Source: a virus. From it: a stretch of 64,000 nt of DNA. The translations under genes were made by a program, and so were the position numbers. The stretch covers positions 124,001 through 188,000 of the IMG/VR virus record IMGVR_UViG_3300023174_000036. The stretch is one strand, 5' to 3'. Of this stretch, positions 16,406 through 24,303 are shown one piece after another. Position 1 is the first letter of the stretch, and each line of letters begins with the position of its first letter. The notes under the pieces are model-generated. The model did not search any database. It worked only from the letters and a program-made list of their open reading frames with translations, and had not been told where the DNA came from.

Positions 16406-17256
16406 CAAGTTCCCCACTCGTTTTTAAACAACGGCACTTGTAGTCTATCGCTGTAGCGCAAGCCATTTTTCATAGCAAGTTCTGCAACACGGCGATTGTT
16501 CAAAGTATAAACGCTTTCAACACCACCAACAGGCATTAAGTATACTGGACCAGTAAATCCATTTTCTCTATAAATGTCTGCGGTTTCAATTGCTTCTTCT
16601 GCATCTTCTTCAGTTGCAACAACAAATTTCAAATATACATAACCCACATCTTGATAGTCATTAACAACTTCGGGTTTAATAGCTTCGTGTCTTGCCTCAC
16701 CACTGCAACTTAATTTGGCACTAACACTAAATGTCACACACCGTTCACCAGGCATACGCATGGTCCAATCCTGCAAGTATTCTTTAAATTCGGGTGTTAA
16801 TGGTTGAGTTCCATTGGTTTCAAAAGTAATTTCCTTTAACTGATTCATATAAACATGATCCAGTAAATCAGGATAAGCACGTTGCCAACCCAACAACGGT
16901 TCACCGCCAGTAATAACCAAATGCTCGTCGACCCATGTTTTATGTGGAAGTATTTCTACAATCTGTTCTGCAATGCCATCTGTTTCCATCAAAGGGCTTA
17001 GGTCTTTAAAACGTGGATCCCAACTTGCATAACTATCACACCCTGTACTTACTAATGGTAAGTCGTTGTAAGTTTTAAATTCTGCAATGCGTTCTGCAAT
17101 TGGTTCTATTTCATTACTTAGTTGACCTTTAGGCATGCCAAATCCAGAACATTTAAAGTTACAACCAAATGTACGTAGAAACACCGACGGGACGCCCATA
17201 TAGCGTCCTTCTCCTTGAATTGAATAAAACAATTCAGCAACTTTTAATTTACTCAT
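16405..17256 (-). CDS. queE: 7-carboxy-7-deazaguanine synthase-like radical SAM enzyme
   Basis: 283 residues from ATG 17256 (AGGA upstream, ATGA overlap with the preceding gene). The N-terminal motif ELFYSIQGEGRYMGVPSVF and the LVITGGEPLLGWQ SAM-binding motif identify QueE, which converts carboxy-tetrahydropterin to 7-carboxy-7-deazaguanine on the way to preQ0. The iron-sulfur ligands are unusual: Cys32 and Cys36 (GCNFKCSG) are present but the position expected for the third cysteine two residues later is Phe39; a conserved Cys73 (STGCDSYASW) may replace it. With folE (18.3 kb), a QueD-like gene (26.2 kb) and dpdA (29.7 kb) it forms a DNA deazaguanine modification pathway. Confidence 0.88.
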   Translation of the reverse strand: MSKLKVAELFYSIQGEGRYMGVPSVFLRTFGCNFKCSGFGMPKGQLSNEIEPIAERIAEFKTYNDLPLVSTGCDSYASWDPRFKDLSPLMETDGIAEQIVEILPHKTWVDEHLVITGGEPLLGWQRAYPDLLDHVYMNQLKEITFETNGTQPLTPEFKEYLQDWTMRMPGERCVTFSVSAKLSCSGEARHEAIKPEVVNDYQDVGYVYLKFVVATEEDAEEAIETADIYRENGFTGPVYLMPVGGVESVYTLNNRRVAELAMKNGLRYSDRLQVPLFKNEWGT

Positions 17257-17642
17257 ACACAATCCTGTTCTTTTGCCATTTTTGCTATTGTAGCACGTTC
17301 TTCTTTGTTTCGCCTAGCATTTTGAAACTCTTCAACATCTGTAATAGCACTTTTCAAAGTTTCTGCATAGTTAAGAGCTTGTTGTTTACTTAGATGTACT
17401 GAAGATTCAGTATCGATATAACCTTTGGTCAATAATGTCCAAATATGATACCATCGTGTTTTACTCCAATAATTTGTTTTGCCTGTAGTATAAATGGTCA
17501 CAACAATATCGCAATCATCTGCTTCTACCCACATGTTATGATTGTGATTTTCGTCATGACAATTACAAGCAATTCGGTAGACTTTACTGTCACCCCAATC
17601 GTTTGTTTTCATAATGCCTTCGGCCGGCACTTGTATTTTCAT
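17253..17642 (-). CDS. Conserved small phage protein of unknown function
   Basis: 129 residues with a His/Cys cluster (RIACNCHDENHNHNMWVEAD) that could bind metal, then WSKTRWYHIWTLLTKGYID and a helical C-terminus. It lies immediately upstream of queE with an ATGA overlap, hence co-translated, but no link to deazaguanine synthesis can be shown. Confidence 0.65.
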   Translation of the reverse strand: MKIQVPAEGIMKTNDWGDSKVYRIACNCHDENHNHNMWVEADDCDIVVTIYTTGKTNYWSKTRWYHIWTLLTKGYIDTESSVHLSKQQALNYAETLKSAITDVEEFQNARRNKEERATIAKMAKEQDCV

Positions 17643-17953
17643 CGTAGTGACTCCAACATTGAAATTTTAGCAATCTTTTCGCCAAAGTCTTCGTCTTTAC
17701 CAATAATGTATACCTGGCGATCATTACGATCAGTTTTAGGATCATAACGATTAAATTCTACAACTTTACCACCGACTGCACTATACACTTTAAATTGAAG
17801 TGTGGGTTCGCTGTCAATGCCTGAGCGTGTGCTAGCGGTATTCATACCGCGACTCAATTTAGGAGTTGGATAACAATCTTCTTCACGAGCCTGACCAGCG
17901 TTTTCCCAATCTTCTCGCACCCACTTGACTATCATTCTTTTAAACCATTTCAT
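17639..17953 (-). CDS. Small conserved phage protein
   Basis: 104 residues with a basic N-terminal helix (MKWFKRMIVKWVREDWENA) and a beta-rich remainder (TLQFKVYSAVGGKVVEFNRY). Four-base overlaps on both sides place it in the folE-queE operon. Function unknown. Confidence 0.65.
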   Translation of the reverse strand: MKWFKRMIVKWVREDWENAGQAREEDCYPTPKLSRGMNTASTRSGIDSEPTLQFKVYSAVGGKVVEFNRYDPKTDRNDRQVYIIGKDEDFGEKIAKISMLESLR

Positions 17954-18123
17954 AATGACATGATCCTTTCTATTACTTTCTTCGCATCAGCAAATTCACC
18001 ACGATCCAACCTAGCTTCAATTTGAATTTCGTATTCTTCGCGAAGGTGTCTAAGATAAGGACGCATTTGGTAAGTGGCATACGGTTGCGTCCACTTAATA
18101 GTATAAAGATATTTTGGATTCAT
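17950..18123 (-). CDS. Small basic phage protein
   Basis: 57 residues from ATG 18123 (overlapping the upstream stop); the longer reading from 18144 would start inside the upstream gene. MNPKYLYTIKWTQPYATYQM is followed by a basic helix (RPYLRHLREEYEIQIEARL). Unknown function. Confidence 0.6.
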   Translation of the reverse strand: MNPKYLYTIKWTQPYATYQMRPYLRHLREEYEIQIEARLDRGEFADAKKVIERIMSL

Positions 18124-18338
18124 TCTACATCCTCTTCGAACCATTCGTCTACCATTTCTTCTGCTTCCGCTTGCGTAAGTGCAGGCACAAATAATCGAGC
18201 AGGTTGTCCTATTGTATGTTGTATATTAAATCTAACAATACCACCAGGTATGCTATTAAAATCTCGTTCAACTACAAACTCTTTTAGATTTTTTGCACGA
18301 TGTATTAATTGATTAGTTAAATCTTGGGCTGTTGTCAT
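18120..18338 (-). CDS. Small conserved phage protein
   Basis: 72 residues with a strongly acidic C-terminus (AEEMVDEWFEEDVE). It is coupled by four-base overlaps to folE upstream and the 17950 gene downstream. Function unknown. Confidence 0.65.
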   Translation of the reverse strand: MTTAQDLTNQLIHRAKNLKEFVVERDFNSIPGGIVRFNIQHTIGQPARLFVPALTQAEAEEMVDEWFEEDVE

Positions 18339-19171
18339 CTTGGGGCAAACTCCTGTTGCATTTTAATATTGTCAAAAAATTCTTTCTTCGCTCCAGGGTC
18401 AGTCTTAAATGTACCTTGTAGCACCGTAGTCTGTGTAAGACTTGAGTGTGCCATAATTCCACGATTCTCACAACACCCATGTATAGCCTGAATATATACG
18501 CCTAAGTTTTCAGCGCCTGTGGCTTTTTGGATCTCTCTAGCAATGTCATTACAAAGTTCCTCCTGGAGAGTACCTCTACGGGCACACCACTGGGCGATAC
18601 GTGTGTACTTGCTGAGTCCGATGAGTTTCTCAGCCGCAATAATACCAATATAAGCAACGCCAGTAACGGGTTGGTGATGATGGCTACACATACTGCGAAG
18701 CTCGCTACGAACAACCAGCATACCTTCGTAGCGATCCTTCGTATCGTTTGGAAATGCTGTTGCGTCTGGTGCTGGTTCATATCTACCTGCCATTATTTCA
18801 TTAAAGTACATCTTGGCAAGTCTACGTGCTGTGCCTTTTGAGTTTGGATCGTTTTCTCGATCAATAAGCAATCGATCGAGCACTAGTTCAAATGCTTCTG
18901 TTGCCTCGTCAATTAGTTTTTCTTTATCGCCTTCGTGAAGATAATCACTGATATTATCTCCAGCCCAAAACCGTTTTTTATCGCGTTTCATTTTAAAACG
19001 AAGATGATCGCCGAGGTATGCTTCTTGATATCCGCCATCTCCAGCCATAGCGTCTAGTGCTGTTTCTTTTTTAATATATACAGGCTTACCTAGTGGCTCG
19101 TATTTGTCCTCAATAAATTCTCGACCATCGGGGGCGTTCATTACCGGATCTGTTTTAAATTCTCTAGTCAT
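18335..19171 (-). CDS. folE: GTP cyclohydrolase I
   Basis: 278 residues, longer than the ~220 of cellular FolE because of an ~85-residue N-terminal extension. Zinc and catalytic residues are in RSMCSHHHQPVTGVAYIG (CEHH in E. coli, CSHH here), then LIGLSKYTRIAQWCARR, the second zinc-Cys region IQAIHGCCENRGI and TTTVLQGTFKTD. It makes dihydroneopterin triphosphate from GTP, the first step to preQ0. QueE lies five genes downstream in the same operon, so it probably supplies deazaguanine DNA modification rather than folate. A sigma70 promoter directly precedes it. Confidence 0.92.
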   Translation of the reverse strand: MTREFKTDPVMNAPDGREFIEDKYEPLGKPVYIKKETALDAMAGDGGYQEAYLGDHLRFKMKRDKKRFWAGDNISDYLHEGDKEKLIDEATEAFELVLDRLLIDRENDPNSKGTARRLAKMYFNEIMAGRYEPAPDATAFPNDTKDRYEGMLVVRSELRSMCSHHHQPVTGVAYIGIIAAEKLIGLSKYTRIAQWCARRGTLQEELCNDIAREIQKATGAENLGVYIQAIHGCCENRGIMAHSSLTQTTVLQGTFKTDPGAKKEFFDNIKMQQEFAPR

Positions 19172-19189
19172 TATTACTCCTATGTTTGT

Positions 19190-19218
19190 ATTATATAGGT
19201 TTATTTAGGTTTTTGCAA
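19190..19218 (-). promoter_or_regulatory. Sigma70-type promoter (TTGCAA - 17 - TATAAT) for the folE-queE operon
   Basis: -35 TTGCAA (19218-19213) and -10 TATAAT (19195-19190) on the - strand with a 17-base spacer. It lies over the end of the 19201 gene, 18 bases ahead of the folE ATG. It would start an operon of folE, small genes, queE and the nuclease. Confidence 0.7.
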
Positions 19219-19416
19219 GATATTTTCTGCTCGAAGTTTTCGACATTGTTCCTTAACTTCTAACGGAAAGTCCGGACTAATCTCTGATATTGAACAGTTA
19301 TACGCTATCACATCGCCTTTTTTTGGAAGTGATAAAAATATTATCGGAATTGCTATTAAAAATGCAACAGCAACTACGGCTATTTCTACAGTCTCTCGCT
19401 TAGTAAAATTCTGCAT
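19201..19416 (-). CDS. Small single-pass membrane protein
   Basis: 71 residues with one transmembrane helix (residues ~10-31, TVEIAVVAVAFLIAIPIIFL) and a hydrophilic C-terminal half with two cysteines (YNCSISEIS...EQCRKL), probably outside the cytoplasm. Unknown function. Its 3' end contains the folE promoter. Confidence 0.65.
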   Translation of the reverse strand: MQNFTKRETVEIAVVAVAFLIAIPIIFLSLPKKGDVIAYNCSISEISPDFPLEVKEQCRKLRAENILQKPK

Positions 19417-19589
19417 AAGTCAGCATCCTTTTCGTTTTTAAAATTAAAAAACATAGCATCATGTTTTGGATGAGTTGAATATCTTTCACCAGGCAATCCG
19501 AATACTTCTAACACAATAGCACAGGTTTCATTCCACCAAAATCCATTTTGGTTATCCCATACTACGGAGACTGTATTTTCCGTAATCAC
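19386..19589 (-). CDS. Small unknown protein
   Basis: 67 residues from a GTG that overlaps the upstream stop (GTGA). It is Trp- and Asn-rich (VVWDNQNGFWWNETCAIVLE) with an acidic, helical C-terminus. It overlaps the next gene by 31 bases. Not recognised. Confidence 0.55.
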   Translation of the reverse strand: MITENTVSVVWDNQNGFWWNETCAIVLEVFGLPGERYSTHPKHDAMFFNFKNEKDADLCRILLSERL

Positions 19590-19786
19590 TCAGCCCGCCC
19601 GCTGGTGCAACTGTCATTCCACAATTCTTGTGCTTGTTTTTTATATTCATTTAATTCGTAGTCGTGTTTGGCTGTTTGATATTGCTCTTCGGTTAGCCCG
19701 TGCCAACCACAGCACTTGCCTGTTGGACTACGCCCACAACCGCATTTGCCAAACTCTTCTGGATTTTCTTTAACTCTTATTTGCAT
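19586..19786 (-). CDS. Small Cys-rich protein with CDGSH-like motif
   Basis: 66 residues from ATG 19786; ATG 19816 has a stronger site (GGAGG) and would add ten residues, so the start is uncertain. KCGCGRSPTGKCCGWHGLTE resembles a CDGSH iron-sulfur motif (CxC...S...C-x-G-x-H), with CCGWH in place of CDGSH and one residue fewer in the loop. The rest is a charged helix. It could bind a 2Fe-2S cluster or zinc; this needs testing. Confidence 0.6.
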   Translation of the reverse strand: MQIRVKENPEEFGKCGCGRSPTGKCCGWHGLTEEQYQTAKHDYELNEYKKQAQELWNDSCTSGRAE

Positions 19787-20153
19787 TTTTATAGTTTCCT
19801 TTTTCTGGTATAACATGTCTAACTCCTCCACGGGGATCTTGCATATCTCCCTTACGTCTTGGAATCATATGAACGTGTGGATACATTACTGTTTGACCAG
19901 CAGCCTCGCCACAGTTTTGTCCGACATTGAAAGCGTCCCACTTGCCTGATTCGACACCCATGTAGCCAAATTTGTATGCGGCTTTGTAGCAGTCCCAGAG
20001 ATGGTCCCAGTCTTCTTTGGTAGGCACAAAAAGCAAATGTCCTTCTGTGACAGGGTATGCATCTCGAAAGACCCAATAGTCTTTAGTTCGGTATTCAATA
20101 CCGGTCCACGGTGCTCTGTTTTCATCAAGTGCTCTTTCAAGATCTGTCGCCAT
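19770..20153 (-). CDS. HIT-family nucleotide-binding protein
   Basis: 127 residues, the usual HIT length. The histidine triad region is TVMYPHVHMIPRRKGD (~residue 90), preceded by VTEGHLLFVPTKEDWDHLWD and FNVGQNCGEAAGQT, as in HIT hydrolases. These cleave nucleotide phosphoramidates or dinucleoside polyphosphates. It is followed by MQDPRGGVRHVIP, which closes the active site. Its target in phage infection is unknown. Confidence 0.85.
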   Translation of the reverse strand: MATDLERALDENRAPWTGIEYRTKDYWVFRDAYPVTEGHLLFVPTKEDWDHLWDCYKAAYKFGYMGVESGKWDAFNVGQNCGEAAGQTVMYPHVHMIPRRKGDMQDPRGGVRHVIPEKGNYKNANKS

Positions 20154-20322
20154 GGGTCATTGAGTTAAGTTGGTCTTCTAAATATTTTTTATATTCTGTT
20201 AATGCTTCAACTTTGCGCGGACTAGAGCCGTCTGCTTGCAATTTTTTAATATCGTTTTCAACTATATCAATCTTAGTTTGAAAATCAGCAATCAATATTT
20301 CTGGTGGAGTTGGATTTGCCAT
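20137..20322 (-). CDS. Small coiled-coil protein
   Basis: 61 residues, almost entirely helical (EILIADFQTKIDIVENDIKK...LTEYKKYLEDQLNSM), likely a short coiled coil. It overlaps the HIT gene by 17 bases. Unknown function. Confidence 0.6.
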   Translation of the reverse strand: MANPTPPEILIADFQTKIDIVENDIKKLQADGSSPRKVEALTEYKKYLEDQLNSMTHGDRS

Positions 20323-20331
20323 ATTATTCCT

Positions 20332-20529
20332 TTACTTGTTTGTACCAATTCGTAAGCCTGTTATGCTTCCAAATAGTAAGAAAAATGCACACCATGTTTC
20401 TACTGTTAATGGTATCTGCAACACAGGAAATAGTGTGTTTAAGCTCCATATTCCTACAATGGGGCCAAACACAACAACAATCACAATTAGTGCAATGCCT
20501 AAAATTAATTTAATAAATGCTGATGTCAT
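20332..20529 (-). CDS. Small two-helix membrane protein
   Basis: 65 residues from ATG 20529, which overlaps the phosphoribosyltransferase stop (ATGA); a longer frame from 20592 would begin inside that gene. Two transmembrane helices (FIKLILGIALIVIVVVFGPI and ETWCAFFLLFGSITGLRIG). Possible membrane-modifying or superinfection function, not demonstrated. Confidence 0.6.
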   Translation of the reverse strand: MTSAFIKLILGIALIVIVVVFGPIVGIWSLNTLFPVLQIPLTVETWCAFFLLFGSITGLRIGTNK

Positions 20530-21017
20530 AACCAAAAATCCTCCCAAGGATAAACTAACCAACAATCTTCTTCTGCTTTGTTTACAGTCCATACATAATA
20601 GTCTGGATCTTTAAACTGACTTGATTGATTGTGTGTTAAAACTGCAAACCGAACATTATCTCCCCAGATGCCTTCCCATTTAGGATCGTCGGAAAAACAA
20701 CCACTTGGCCAATCTTGTTTAATCCAATTAACAGTGGATCCTTGATCGTTAATATCATCGACTATAAGAATCTTTTTACCGTTAAATGCATCTTCGGCCA
20801 TACCCAAATTACTAACACAATCGCCGCCGTCTCGAAGACTAACATCTAAACTGTTCATTTTAGTGCCAGTATATTGACTAAGCAAATTAGCAGGAACAAG
20901 TCCACCTCTAGTAATGCCTACTATATAATCCGGACGCCAATAATGAACGTGCATCTGCCTAGCAATTTCTAAACATGCACCTTCTACTTGTTGCCAAGTA
21001 TAATGAATTTTTTTCAC
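20526..21017 (-). CDS. Phosphoribosyltransferase-like protein
   Basis: 163 residues. The PRPP-binding motif is ILIVDDINDQGSTVNWI (~residue 82), preceded by DYIVGITRGGLVPANLLSQY, the type I PRTase layout as in xanthine/hypoxanthine phosphoribosyltransferases. It could salvage a purine base or a deazapurine, which would fit the deazaguanine genes nearby, but substrate residues cannot be assigned. Confidence 0.82.
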   Translation of the reverse strand: MKKIHYTWQQVEGACLEIARQMHVHYWRPDYIVGITRGGLVPANLLSQYTGTKMNSLDVSLRDGGDCVSNLGMAEDAFNGKKILIVDDINDQGSTVNWIKQDWPSGCFSDDPKWEGIWGDNVRFAVLTHNQSSQFKDPDYYVWTVNKAEEDCWLVYPWEDFWL

Positions 21018-21250
21018 GCTGTTAGCCCGTTTGCAAGTGATTGCAGTTCTTCTTTAGTCATAAAGAAGTTATAGGTTTGTGAATCACGCACAAGTCCATC
21101 TTCGTCTAAGGACTCTTGAATAATGTCCAAACTAAACAAACCCTTTGGAGCAAGTACTTCGTGTTTTTCTAATCGTACTCTAGATCCGGCGTTTTCTCTA
21201 ACAGTTATTTTTTTAGCAGTATGCGCTACTGATTCATGCAGTTCTTTCAT
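21014..21250 (-). CDS. Small unknown protein
   Basis: 78 residues (ITVRENAGSRVRLEKHEVLA, then LFSLDIIQESLDEDG), a mixed alpha/beta protein. It overlaps the PRTase gene (ATGA) and shares one base with the stop of the 21250 gene. Not recognised. Confidence 0.6.
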   Translation of the reverse strand: MKELHESVAHTAKKITVRENAGSRVRLEKHEVLAPKGLFSLDIIQESLDEDGLVRDSQTYNFFMTKEELQSLANGLTA

Positions 21251-21663
21251 TATTCATCTCCTTTAATTGATTCGAATGTTCTATACTTACCCAATGCCGT
21301 AATGTATTCATCATACAGTTTCTTTAGCTTCGGATGCTTCTTTTCAAGTATAACATCTCTTTCAGGAATTTGCAAGACTTTTTCAATGGTGTTTAACCGT
21401 TCTTCTAAGTCTCGACCATTAATAACCATTCGACCTTTGACTTCTAATTCTGGAGGATTATTTTTGGCAACCAATACATCGGGAGTTATCCAATGTGGAT
21501 GAGCACCGGTTCCTGTAGTGGTATAAATCTGACCACTAACACCGCCAGCTGGGTAAACTGTTCCAACTGTTAGCGGAGTTGCAGGCGGAATAGCACCGTA
21601 TCCGACAGACACAGTGCTACCAACTAATCCATTACTGACGACGTTCTTCAAGGTAGTTGTCAT
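21250..21663 (-). CDS. Conserved virion-type protein (ERDVILEKKHPKL family)
   Basis: 137 residues. The N-terminal ~70 residues are Gly/Thr/Pro-rich and fibre-like. The C-terminal half is a helical domain (KGRMVINGRDLEERLNTIEK, IPERDVILEKKHPKLKKL) that I recall from many T4-like phages. The same two-part design is seen in the 22053 gene. Likely a small structural or assembly protein; role unknown. Confidence 0.65.
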   Translation of the reverse strand: MTTTLKNVVSNGLVGSTVSVGYGAIPPATPLTVGTVYPAGGVSGQIYTTTGTGAHPHWITPDVLVAKNNPPELEVKGRMVINGRDLEERLNTIEKVLQIPERDVILEKKHPKLKKLYDEYITALGKYRTFESIKGDE

Positions 21664-22087
21664 TATGAATCCATTTGTCTTTAACGAGGAATCCCCATTC
21701 TCTCGTTTGTGGACCTGGCATAAACAAGGTCCAAGGCGTTACGCCTTCTTTTAATTCAATTCGGTGATAGCTATTAGCACTACAAAATCTAAAATGTCCA
21801 GGTCCGCGCCATTTACGTATTTCGCAATTTCCACTGAGTACCCACTCATAATACCCGCCTGCTAGTATTAGTGTAAAGTACGGCCACGGATGATCGTGTA
21901 CATCACCGGGATCACCTTTGTGAAACTTGTGTAAGAACACATTGAATGGAAATGTTTTTCGATCTTTTAAAAACAAATAATAACGAGTTAACAACGGCTC
22001 GTTACACTGACGATCCATAATAACTCGTTTGCGATCATGTCGCTCTAACCAGTTAAGGCTTAGGTCTTTTATCTTTTGGAGTATCAT
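21632..22087 (-). CDS. Cupin-fold protein
   Basis: 151 residues. The cupin metal-site motifs are KFHKGDPGDVHDHPWPYFTL (residues ~53-72) and FCSANSYHRIEL (~101). Such small cupins can be sugar-nucleotide epimerase-like or dioxygenase-like. It lies between two virion-type genes with overlaps of ~35 bases on both sides. Reaction not predictable from motifs alone. Confidence 0.65.
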   Translation of the reverse strand: MILQKIKDLSLNWLERHDRKRVIMDRQCNEPLLTRYYLFLKDRKTFPFNVFLHKFHKGDPGDVHDHPWPYFTLILAGGYYEWVLSGNCEIRKWRGPGHFRFCSANSYHRIELKEGVTPWTLFMPGPQTREWGFLVKDKWIHNDNYLEERRQ

Positions 22088-22475
22088 AGTGATCTGTTAC
22101 TAGTTTATAAGTTGTTACAAATTTTTCGTAGGCTATCTTTAATCCAGGATATTCTTCACACATTTTTTCAATACGTTTAAAATCAGGAAAACAATTGACC
22201 CACTCTTCCGGAAAATTTATTGTAAACGAAGAAGTATCTATGCTAGTTATTGCACCAAGTTGTGCAGTAGTCAATCCTGCAATTTGTGTAGTAGTAATTG
22301 TTGAAATCGATGAACTACTATAATAACTAGGATAAGATACTACACAAGGATTATAACCAGTTAATGTAATAGTATCACTGTTATATGTATTGTGACAGTT
22401 TATACCACTTAAATCAATAGTGTACGTATCATTTAATGTTATCGATGAGTCCGGTTGCTGAGAAGAACTGCTCAT
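22053..22475 (-). CDS. Conserved phage protein with Ser/Thr-rich N-terminus
   Basis: 140 residues. The first ~90 are Ser/Thr/Tyr-rich and repetitive (SISTITTTQIAGLTTAQLGA), fibre-like. The C-terminal ~45 contain a conserved helical block (RIEKMCEEYPGLKIAYEKF, DHYDTPKDKRPKP) I recall from T4-like cyanophages. It overlaps the glycosyltransferase gene by 47 bases. Function unknown. Confidence 0.65.
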   Translation of the reverse strand: MSSSSQQPDSSITLNDTYTIDLSGINCHNTYNSDTITLTGYNPCVVSYPSYYSSSSISTITTTQIAGLTTAQLGAITSIDTSSFTINFPEEWVNCFPDFKRIEKMCEEYPGLKIAYEKFVTTYKLVTDHYDTPKDKRPKP

Positions 22476-23541
22476 GTAATGCCTCCGTTTGTTTATGTAT
22501 AGACGGAATCATATGCGTGTAGTTATCCATATATTGGATTATCTTTGCGCATAAATTTGGTCTATATGTTGTGTAGGACTCAAAATTTTCAGTCCATTCA
22601 CTAGGATATTTAAATGTATCAAAGTACATTTCAGTATAACTAAGTCTATCAGGCACTAGTGGTATAGCATCAACTACTGCACCTTCGTAGCAACTAATGC
22701 CTAAAGTTTCTTGTAAGTTAGCACTAAACACCATCTTTGCTTCGCCTAACAAGTTATGATATTCATTTTTTGTTAGATATTGATCTTGGCAAACTACAAA
22801 TTCGTATTGTGGTAAATGAGTAGCGAGATCTCTAAAAATTTCAACTTGTTTTTCTGGAGCAATCCTGTGCGGAAATAAAATTAAGTCACGCTTAGGCATA
22901 CCCTTGTACGGTAACAAAGTATCGTGCATATATTCCATGGGCCAACCAGTACGTATAATTTTAGTATACTCGCCGGCTAGTATCTCACTCAGTTCCTCTT
23001 CATACCAGGGATTTTCTGTTTGGAACCCGCCATTAAGTAATTCCCTATGAAATAACTCAATATGAAAATTGGTAGCAAAATAGTTGTGATCAAATGCGTG
23101 GAAGAAACTTTTCTCCGCATTACGTACCCAAGGTTTGCCTCCAACAAGACGTCCTAGGAAATCTTGAGGATCATAACTGCCAGCATGCCATAAGCCATGT
23201 AAGGTCCAGTTAAAGCCTAATAGGTCCGACATATATTTCAGTTGGATCACAGTGGGGTTCCACGCATCTGTAAAGATAAAGTGATCGTCGGGACTGGTCT
23301 TGCCTTGATTGTGCTGTTCCAAGAACGCACACATTTGAGCACTCTTCCAATAGTTAGTATCGGAGAAGTTTAAGAACGCACCCGGAGTCAGTTGGCTGTT
23401 CTTCTGAACACCATCTACTTGAACCACATTAAACTTGTCGCCTAACTTGTTCTTGAGTAGTGCTGGCACATGACTGTGCCACTGTGCTGTATAGCGAGTC
23501 TCAATGGGCTCCAGTGAGAATATCCATATTGTTGATTTCAA
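22429..23541 (-). CDS. Glycosyltransferase (GT4-like)
   Basis: 370 residues. The N-terminal block (IETRYTAQWHSHVPALLK, TPGAFLNFSDTNYWKSAQ) is followed by a Rossmann C-half with ILFPHRIAPEKQVEIFRDL (~residue 220), FVVCQDQ and the GT4-type sugar-nucleotide region NLQETLGISCYEGAVVDAIP (~275). The acceptor could be modified phage DNA or a virion protein; neither is shown. A truncated copy of the same family lies at 25653-25928. Its own sigma70 promoter precedes it. Confidence 0.8.
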   Translation of the reverse strand: MKSTIWIFSLEPIETRYTAQWHSHVPALLKNKLGDKFNVVQVDGVQKNSQLTPGAFLNFSDTNYWKSAQMCAFLEQHNQGKTSPDDHFIFTDAWNPTVIQLKYMSDLLGFNWTLHGLWHAGSYDPQDFLGRLVGGKPWVRNAEKSFFHAFDHNYFATNFHIELFHRELLNGGFQTENPWYEEELSEILAGEYTKIIRTGWPMEYMHDTLLPYKGMPKRDLILFPHRIAPEKQVEIFRDLATHLPQYEFVVCQDQYLTKNEYHNLLGEAKMVFSANLQETLGISCYEGAVVDAIPLVPDRLSYTEMYFDTFKYPSEWTENFESYTTYRPNLCAKIIQYMDNYTHMIPSIHKQTEALHEQFFSATGLIDNIK

Positions 23542-23559
23542 AGTTGTCTCCTATACTAC

Positions 23560-23588
23560 ATTATATAGTAAAGTGGGGTATAGGTCAA
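23560..23588 (-). promoter_or_regulatory. Sigma70-type promoter (TTGACC - 17 - TATAAT)
   Basis: -35 TTGACC (23588-23583) and -10 TATAAT (23565-23560) on the - strand, 17-base spacer, 19 bases before the glycosyltransferase ATG. A 7-base inverted repeat (CCTATAC at 23550-23556, GTATAGG at 23578-23584) brackets the -10 and also covers the ribosome-binding AGG, a possible operator. Confidence 0.8.
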
Positions 23589-23606
23589 ATATATTTTGCT
23601 CATTCT

Positions 23607-23852
23607 TCAACTCCACCTTAACGCAAACCATGTGGCCAACTTGGGATCTTTGACTGTGATGGTGGGCACATATTTTGGTGCTAGGTTAAACCCTTCAAAC
23701 GCTTCATGTCCTTGTGGATACATCCGCTCACGCTTATAGAACCAAGTATAATCGTCGCTGTCATAAATGCTGGTCATGTTGCCTCTACCAATATTTTTAT
23801 ACAACCATTCAATACACCCTTCGGGTACACCTTGTGGAAACTCTACTCTCAT
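23607..23852 (-). CDS. Small unknown protein
   Basis: 81 residues, aromatic and Gly-rich (SIYDSDDYTWFYKRERMYP, then VTIKDPKLATWF-like end). It overlaps the upstream gene by four bases. Not recognised. Confidence 0.55.
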   Translation of the reverse strand: MRVEFPQGVPEGCIEWLYKNIGRGNMTSIYDSDDYTWFYKRERMYPQGHEAFEGFNLAPKYVPTITVKDPKLATWFALRWS

Positions 23853-24160
23853 ATATTTCCTAATCCAACTCTACTATAACCTAACTTGGACTTAATCTCT
23901 TTACGGTCTCGGTTCTTCTCTGGTTTCCATGCTCTAGGATCAACAGTTTCGCCCGTTAGTTCATAACGAAAATCTGGATCGTAGACCATATAGCCTAACT
24001 TGTTCCATTTGATTACGCCCGCATCAAAAAGAAAGACGCATCCACGACACATACAAAAACTGGCACCATTATCCGACCACACATTACCATTGACTGTGCC
24101 CACATACTTCACAACTTTTCCTGTGTTCATTTCTTTAAGTGCTTCGTAGTAATCAATCAT
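23849..24160 (-). CDS. Small unknown protein
   Basis: 103 residues with a beta-rich N-terminal half (KVVKYVGTVNGNVWSDNGAS, then FCMCRGCVFLFDAG) and a basic C-terminus. The CMCRGC cluster may bind metal. Four-base overlaps on both sides. Unknown function. Confidence 0.55.
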   Translation of the reverse strand: MIDYYEALKEMNTGKVVKYVGTVNGNVWSDNGASFCMCRGCVFLFDAGVIKWNKLGYMVYDPDFRYELTGETVDPRAWKPEKNRDRKEIKSKLGYSRVGLGNI

Positions 24161-24303
24161 TCTTGTTCCATCTTACTAAAGTCAGGATCCCGGCTGTACC
24201 CGATATTAAAGTTACCGAGTTTCCACCAAAGATAGCGTCCACCATAATCACAGGTTTGTACTGTAAATCCAAGAAACTTAAAATGTGTAGTCCATTCAAT
24301 CAT
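24157..24303 (-). CDS. Very small unknown protein (48 residues)
   Basis: An open frame from ATG 24303 to a stop overlapping the next start (ATGA at 24160). It reads MIEWTTHFKFLGFTVQTCDY followed by a GGRYLWWKLGNFNIGYSRD segment, compact and aromatic. It fills an otherwise empty 135-base gap between coupled genes. The 52-residue gene at 24832-24990 has a similar look (Phe/Gly/Tyr-rich), possibly related. Confidence 0.6.
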   Translation of the reverse strand: MIEWTTHFKFLGFTVQTCDYGGRYLWWKLGNFNIGYSRDPDFSKMEQE

